Assembly (NCBI GenBank): GCA_944415425.1
Contig: CALYBP010000015.1
Coordinates: 1-37,888, forward strand
Source: an uncultured Ruminococcus sp.
Lineage (GTDB): Bacteria; Bacillota; Clostridia; Oscillospirales; Acutalibacteraceae
Length of the DNA stretch: 37,888 nt
Direction: 5' to 3'
Part shown: piece after piece, positions 34,431 through 37,888 of the stretch
How the letters are laid out: each line of letters begins with the position of its first letter
Numbering within the stretch: position 1 is the stretch's first letter
The notes under the pieces: generated by a model
The model's database searches: none
What the model was told of the DNA's origin: nothing
The model's input: only the letters and a program-made list of their open reading frames with translations
Translations under genes and position numbers: made by a program

Positions 34431-35168
34431 TTATATAACAAATCCGCCGTTAACTCCGAGTATCTGCCCCGTGATAAACTTTGCCCTGTCACTACACAAA
34501 AACACAGCCGCATCGGCAATATCTTTCGGTGTGCCCAGTCTGTTAAGAACGGACTCCTCTTTTAGTTCATTAATTGTATTTTCATCAAACGATTTCATCA
34601 TATCCGTCATCACAACTCCGGGGCAAATACAGTTGACCCTGATTTCCGACAAACCGAGTTCCTTTGCAAGAGCCTTTGTAAAACCTATTACCCCCGCCTT
34701 TGCTGCGCTGTAATGCACCTCGCAGGAAGCACCCACCTGTCCCCACATTGAGCTTATATTCAAAATAACGCCGCTGTGGGTTTTTATCATATATCGTTTT
34801 ACAGCTTCCTGAGTGCAGTGAAAAACACCGTCGAGATTTACTCCCGTCATTTTTGACCAGTCGTCGCAGGTTATATCTGTAAACAGCTTTTGCTGTGCAA
34901 TTCCCGAATTATTTACAAGCACATCAATTTTGCCGAGTGTTCTGTCAATTTCATCATACATATCATTGACAGCCTGCCTGTCGGATACATCTGCTCCTAC
35001 CGAAACAGCGCTGACGCCGTAGCTTTCACGCAAAATTTCGGCAAGCCTTTGCGCAGCCTCTTTGTTTTTGTTGTAATGCACAGCAACATTATATCCTGCC
35101 TGAGCAAAAGCAACGCATATTGCAGAGCCTATCCCGCCAGAACCGCCTGTTATCAACACATTTTTCAT
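34431..35168 (-). CDS. SDR-family reductase, FabG/YmfI-like
   Basis: 245 residues, classical short-chain dehydrogenase. Cofactor motif T-G-G-S-G-G-I-G at 7-14, N-N-S-G at 86-89, catalytic N111, S140, Y153 and K157 (Y-S-A-A-K). The C-terminal G-Q-I-L-G-V-N-G-G-F is conserved in the family. It could be 3-oxoacyl-ACP reductase or the YmfI-type elongation factor P 5-aminopentanone reductase; the M-W-G-Q-V-G-A-S-C-E-V-H-Y segment resembles proteins given the second name. There is no fab or efp gene nearby to decide. Own promoter at 35198. Confidence 0.9.
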   Translation of the reverse strand: MKNVLITGGSGGIGSAICVAFAQAGYNVAVHYNKNKEAAQRLAEILRESYGVSAVSVGADVSDRQAVNDMYDEIDRTLGKIDVLVNNSGIAQQKLFTDITCDDWSKMTGVNLDGVFHCTQEAVKRYMIKTHSGVILNISSMWGQVGASCEVHYSAAKAGVIGFTKALAKELGLSEIRVNCICPGVVMTDMMKSFDENTINELKEESVLNRLGTPKDIADAAVFLCSDRAKFITGQILGVNGGFVI

Positions 35169-35197
35169 ATTTTCACCCTATTTTTTGAATTGACTAT

Positions 35198-35226
35198 ATT
35201 ATATCATTAAATTACCGGGCAATAAA
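35198..35226 (-). promoter_or_regulatory. Promoter of the SDR gene
   Basis: Consensus TATAAT on the minus strand (complement of 35198-35203) with a poor -35 TTTATT (complement of 35221-35226) at 17 nt. The gene start is 30 nt from the -10. Confidence 0.5.
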
Positions 35227-35237
35227 GACTAAAATAT

Positions 35238-35270
35238 AAACAAGGTACAGCTATTTTCTGTACCTTGTTT
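35238..35270 (-). terminator. Terminator after glnS
   Basis: A 13-bp perfect inverted repeat (35238-35250 with 35258-35270) with a 7-nt loop; the minus-strand flank reads TATATTTTAG. It separates glnS from the SDR gene downstream. Confidence 0.7.
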
Positions 35271-35285
35271 AGTTATATATAGTTA

Positions 35286-36980
35286 TTATTTCTTTTTAAA
35301 TCCGTCTTTAAGGCTGACGCTTCTGTTAAAAACAAGGTGATCCTTGCTGCTATCCTTGTTGTCAACGCAGAAATAGCCGAGCCTCATAAACTGAAAGCTC
35401 TGCGGAGCAGCGGCGTTTTCAAGGCTCTTTTCAACCTTGCAGTTTTCGAGTATTTCAAGAGAATCTGGACTTAGATAATCAAGGAAATTTTTATCTCCCA
35501 CATCGGGATCGGGTACGGTAAACAGGTCATCATACAGTCTTACCTCTGCGTCGGCACAGTTGTTTGCGTCAACCCAGTGAATAGTACCTCTTACCTTTCT
35601 GCCGTCGGGTGCGTTTCCGCCTCTTGTTTCGGGGTCATACTCTGCGTAAACCTCAACGACATTTCCGTTTTCGTCCTTTTTACAGCCCGTGCACTTTACA
35701 ATGTATGTGCCTTTCAGCCTTACCTCGTTGCCGGGGTAAAGCCGCTGATACTTCTTTATGGGCTCCTCCATAAAGTCCTCGGCTTCAATATAGCTTTCTC
35801 TTGAGAATGTCACGGTTCTTGTGCCGTCCTCGGGGCGGTTCGGATTATTTTCAACCTCAAACTCCTCGGTCTTGTCCTCGGGATAGTTTGTAAGCACCAG
35901 CTTAATCGGGTGGATTACGCACATAACACGCTGTGCGGTTTCGTTCAAATCATCACGCAGGCAATGCTCCAAAAAGCTGTACTCCACGATAGAATTGACC
36001 TTTGAAACGCCTATCTGGTCGATAAATGAACGGATAGCTTTAGGAGTGTAGCCTCGTCTGCGAAGTCCGCAGAGAGTGGGCATTCTCGGATCGTCCCAGC
36101 CGCTGACATACTGCTTTTCAACAAGCTCTCTAAGCTTACGCTTTGACATCACCGTGTTGTTTATACCAAGCCTTGCAAACTCAATCTGTCTTGGCTTGCA
36201 GGGCGCTGAAATATTGTTTATAACCCAGTCATACAGCGGACGGTGCGCCTCAAACTCAAGTGAGCAAAGACTGTGAGTAATGCCCTCGATGGCGTCCTCA
36301 ATCGGGTGAGCAAAATCGTACATGGGATAAATGCACCACTTGTCGCCTGTCCTGTGATGAGTAAGACGGTTAATCCTGTAAATAACAGGGTCACGCATAT
36401 TAAAGTTACCCGACGCAAGGTCAATTTTTGCACGCAGGGTCATTTTACCGTCCTCAAACTCGCCGTTTTTCATTCGTTCAAAGAGGTCAAGGCTCTCCTC
36501 AATCGGTCTGTCACGGTAGGGGCTTTTTGCAGGTGTCTGAGTATCTCCTCTGTACTCTTTCATCTGCTCGGCATTCAGCTCACAGACATATGCAAGCCCC
36601 TTTTTTATAAGTTCTACCGCGTATTCGTACATTTGGTCAAAATATTGTGAGGCATAATAAAATCTGTCGTCCCAGTCAAAGCCGAGCCACTTGATGTCCT
36701 CCTTAATGGCGTCAACATACTCAACATCTTCCTTTGTCGGGTTTGTGTCGTCCATACGGAGATTGCACATTCCGCCGAATTTTTCTGCCGTGCCGAAATC
36801 AATGCATATCGCCTTTGCGTGACCTATGTGAAGATAGCCGTTAGGCTCAGGCGGAAAGCGTGTGTGAACCTTTTGCCCCTCAAATCTGCCGTTTTGTGCA
36901 ATATCCTCTCTTATAAAATCATGAATAAAGTTATTCTGCATAACCTCTTCATTTACATTATTCTTTATTTCTTCAGCCAT
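35286..36980 (-). CDS. glnS: Glutaminyl-tRNA synthetase
   Basis: 564 residues, class I synthetase. H-I-G-H at 51-54 in [16 protein letters not shown], the KMSKS variant V-M-S-K-R-K about residue 273, and the beta-barrel anticodon domain (about 340-564) ending N-R-S-V-S-L-K-D. The family charges tRNA-Gln directly with glutamine. Most Firmicutes lack it and use GatCAB on Glu-tRNA-Gln; this enzyme is the bacterial glnS type known mainly in proteobacteria, so horizontal transfer in the lineage is likely. It is 44 nt downstream of gltX, probably one transcript. AGGAAGGA lies before the ATG. Confidence 0.97.
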   Translation of the reverse strand: MAEEIKNNVNEEVMQNNFIHDFIREDIAQNGRFEGQKVHTRFPPEPNGYLHIGHAKAICIDFGTAEKFGGMCNLRMDDTNPTKEDVEYVDAIKEDIKWLGFDWDDRFYYASQYFDQMYEYAVELIKKGLAYVCELNAEQMKEYRGDTQTPAKSPYRDRPIEESLDLFERMKNGEFEDGKMTLRAKIDLASGNFNMRDPVIYRINRLTHHRTGDKWCIYPMYDFAHPIEDAIEGITHSLCSLEFEAHRPLYDWVINNISAPCKPRQIEFARLGINNTVMSKRKLRELVEKQYVSGWDDPRMPTLCGLRRRGYTPKAIRSFIDQIGVSKVNSIVEYSFLEHCLRDDLNETAQRVMCVIHPIKLVLTNYPEDKTEEFEVENNPNRPEDGTRTVTFSRESYIEAEDFMEEPIKKYQRLYPGNEVRLKGTYIVKCTGCKKDENGNVVEVYAEYDPETRGGNAPDGRKVRGTIHWVDANNCADAEVRLYDDLFTVPDPDVGDKNFLDYLSPDSLEILENCKVEKSLENAAAPQSFQFMRLGYFCVDNKDSSKDHLVFNRSVSLKDGFKKK

Positions 36981-37024
36981 ATAAATGTCCTTCCTGCCTA
37001 AATTTATCAGAGCGTAGAGTACCG

Positions 37025-37888
37025 TTACTGTCCGAGAATTTCAAGACCTTTTTCAAGTCTTCTAAGTGATTCATCTCTGCCCAAAATGTCAAGAATTTCA
37101 ATCGCTCCGCCCGGGGTAACCGTCTTTCCCGCCGCCGCAATACGCACGGGCCACATAACCGTGCCGTTTTTAAGCTCCTTTTCAGCCGCCATATTAATAA
37201 GGCAGTCGTGAATCGCATCAGCCGTCCAACTCGGCAAGGCCTTTAACCTTTCGTAAGCATCCTTAAGCACTACGGGTGCGTTTTCAAGATTGGTTTTGCT
37301 CTTTTTGTTGACAAACAGTTCTTTGCCGTACTGCGGAAGCTCTGCAAAAAAGTCGAGCATTTCAGGAATTTGCGTAAGCTGTGTTGTGCGTTTCTGCAAA
37401 ATCTCGGCAAACTTTTCAAACGGCATCTCTTTGTCGCCGAAAACCTTTTTATAATAAGGCATTGCAATTTCCGTAAACTTTTCGGGAGTCATCGCCTTGA
37501 TATACTCGCCGTTGAACCACGACAGCTTGTCATAGTCAAACACAGACGGCGACTTGCTTATACCGCTGACATCAAATTCTTTTTCAAGCTCAGCAAGGGT
37601 AAAAATCTCCTGATTGTCCTTTGGACACCAGCCCAAAAGCGCAATATAGTTTATTATTGCTTCGGGCAAATATCCCTCGTCAATCAAATCATAAAAGCCT
37701 GTTGCTCCGTGACGCTTTGAAAGCTTTGAAATATTACCGTCCTCGTCTTTGCCCATAATGAGCGGCAAATGAATATATGTGGGGATTTCCCAGCCAAATG
37801 CTTCATAAAGGAGATTGTACTTAGGCGTTGAGCTGAGATACTCACAGCCTCGTACAACATGTGTTATTCCCATCGTGTGGTCGTCAAT
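37025..37888 (-). CDS. gltX: Glutamyl-tRNA synthetase, C-terminal part (runs off window)
   Basis: About 288 codons visible; the reading frame is open to the right edge, so the N-terminal half with the HIGH motif lies outside. Visible are [13 protein letters not shown], the KMSKS variant K-L-S-K-R-H-G, and the helical anticodon-binding region ending at the stop near 37025. It charges tRNA-Glu. With GlnS next door it should not need to mischarge tRNA-Gln, but whether it discriminates cannot be seen here. Confidence 0.95.
   Translation of the reverse strand: MDDHTMGITHVVRGCEYLSSTPKYNLLYEAFGWEIPTYIHLPLIMGKDEDGNISKLSKRHGATGFYDLIDEGYLPEAIINYIALLGWCPKDNQEIFTLAELEKEFDVSGISKSPSVFDYDKLSWFNGEYIKAMTPEKFTEIAMPYYKKVFGDKEMPFEKFAEILQKRTTQLTQIPEMLDFFAELPQYGKELFVNKKSKTNLENAPVVLKDAYERLKALPSWTADAIHDCLINMAAEKELKNGTVMWPVRIAAAGKTVTPGGAIEILDILGRDESLRRLEKGLEILGQ

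Noticed and set aside
1..37888. CRISPR arrays, insertion sequences, tRNA or rRNA genes
   Set aside because: I saw no spaced identical repeats, transposase-like frames, cloverleaf sequences or rRNA motifs on either strand; a covariance-model scan was not possible.

Overview
The window looks like a chromosomal segment from a low-to-mid GC, spore-forming Firmicute, most likely of the class Clostridia (Oscillospirales/Ruminococcaceae-like). The grounds are the S10-spc-alpha ribosomal protein order with rpsD inside the alpha block, a KOW-domain gene between map and infA, strong AGGAGG-type ribosome binding sites, sporulation genes (spoVAC, spoIIP), a class B sortase and a Pst/PhoPR set. The organism call is inference; no rRNA or tRNA gene is visible here.

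Layout. (1) 1-1400: a surface lipoprotein with an 11-residue aromatic/acidic repeat, divergent from a small XRE-type regulator. The lipoprotein promoter -35 lies between two identical 8-base boxes. (2) 1538-17355: one continuous minus-strand ribosomal superoperon, read rpsJ-rplC-rplD-rplW-rplB-rpsS-rplV-rpsC-rplP-rpmC-rpsQ-rplN-rplX-rplE-rpsZ-rpsH-rplF-rplR-rpsE-rpmD-rplO-secY-adk-map-KOW-infA-rpmJ-rpsM-rpsK-rpsD-rpoA-rplQ. It has a near-consensus promoter, a leader of about 370 nt with an attenuator-like terminator and a mutually exclusive alternative pairing, and a strong terminator after rplQ. (3) 17427-18174: a plus-strand cobalamin adenosyltransferase with its own promoter. (4) 18173-24250: a compact minus-strand operon iscS-thiI-sortase-MoCF-like-ectB-like, with gaps of 33, 19, 13 and 5 nt. 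The sortase carries an N-terminal cytoplasmic domain that itself resembles a degenerate MoCF/CinA fold, next to a stand-alone MoCF-like gene. This is the most unusual arrangement in the window. (5) 24364-26067: spoVAC and spoIIP on the plus strand. (6) 26088-32762: phosphate starvation locus, read pstS-pstC-pstA-pstB-phoU-(own promoter)-phoP-phoR, with direct repeats resembling a Pho box upstream of pstS. The PstS protein appears circularly permuted relative to the usual family order. (7) 32809-34352: a divergent, stand-alone TrpB2-type tryptophan synthase beta chain. (8) 34431-37888: an SDR reductase (FabG/YmfI type), then glutaminyl-tRNA synthetase and the C-terminal part of glutamyl-tRNA synthetase, which runs off the right edge.

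How the parts work together. The ribosomal block makes the core translation, secretion (SecY), adenylate kinase and methionine aminopeptidase functions as one regulated unit. IscS supplies persulfide sulfur to ThiI for tRNA 4-thiouridine, and perhaps thiamine. The sortase and MoCF-like genes ride in the same transcript for no known reason. The Pst transporter imports phosphate, PhoU links transporter state to the PhoR kinase, and PhoP probably acts at the repeats upstream of pstS. GltX and GlnS together charge Glu and Gln tRNAs directly, without needing the amidotransferase route for Gln.
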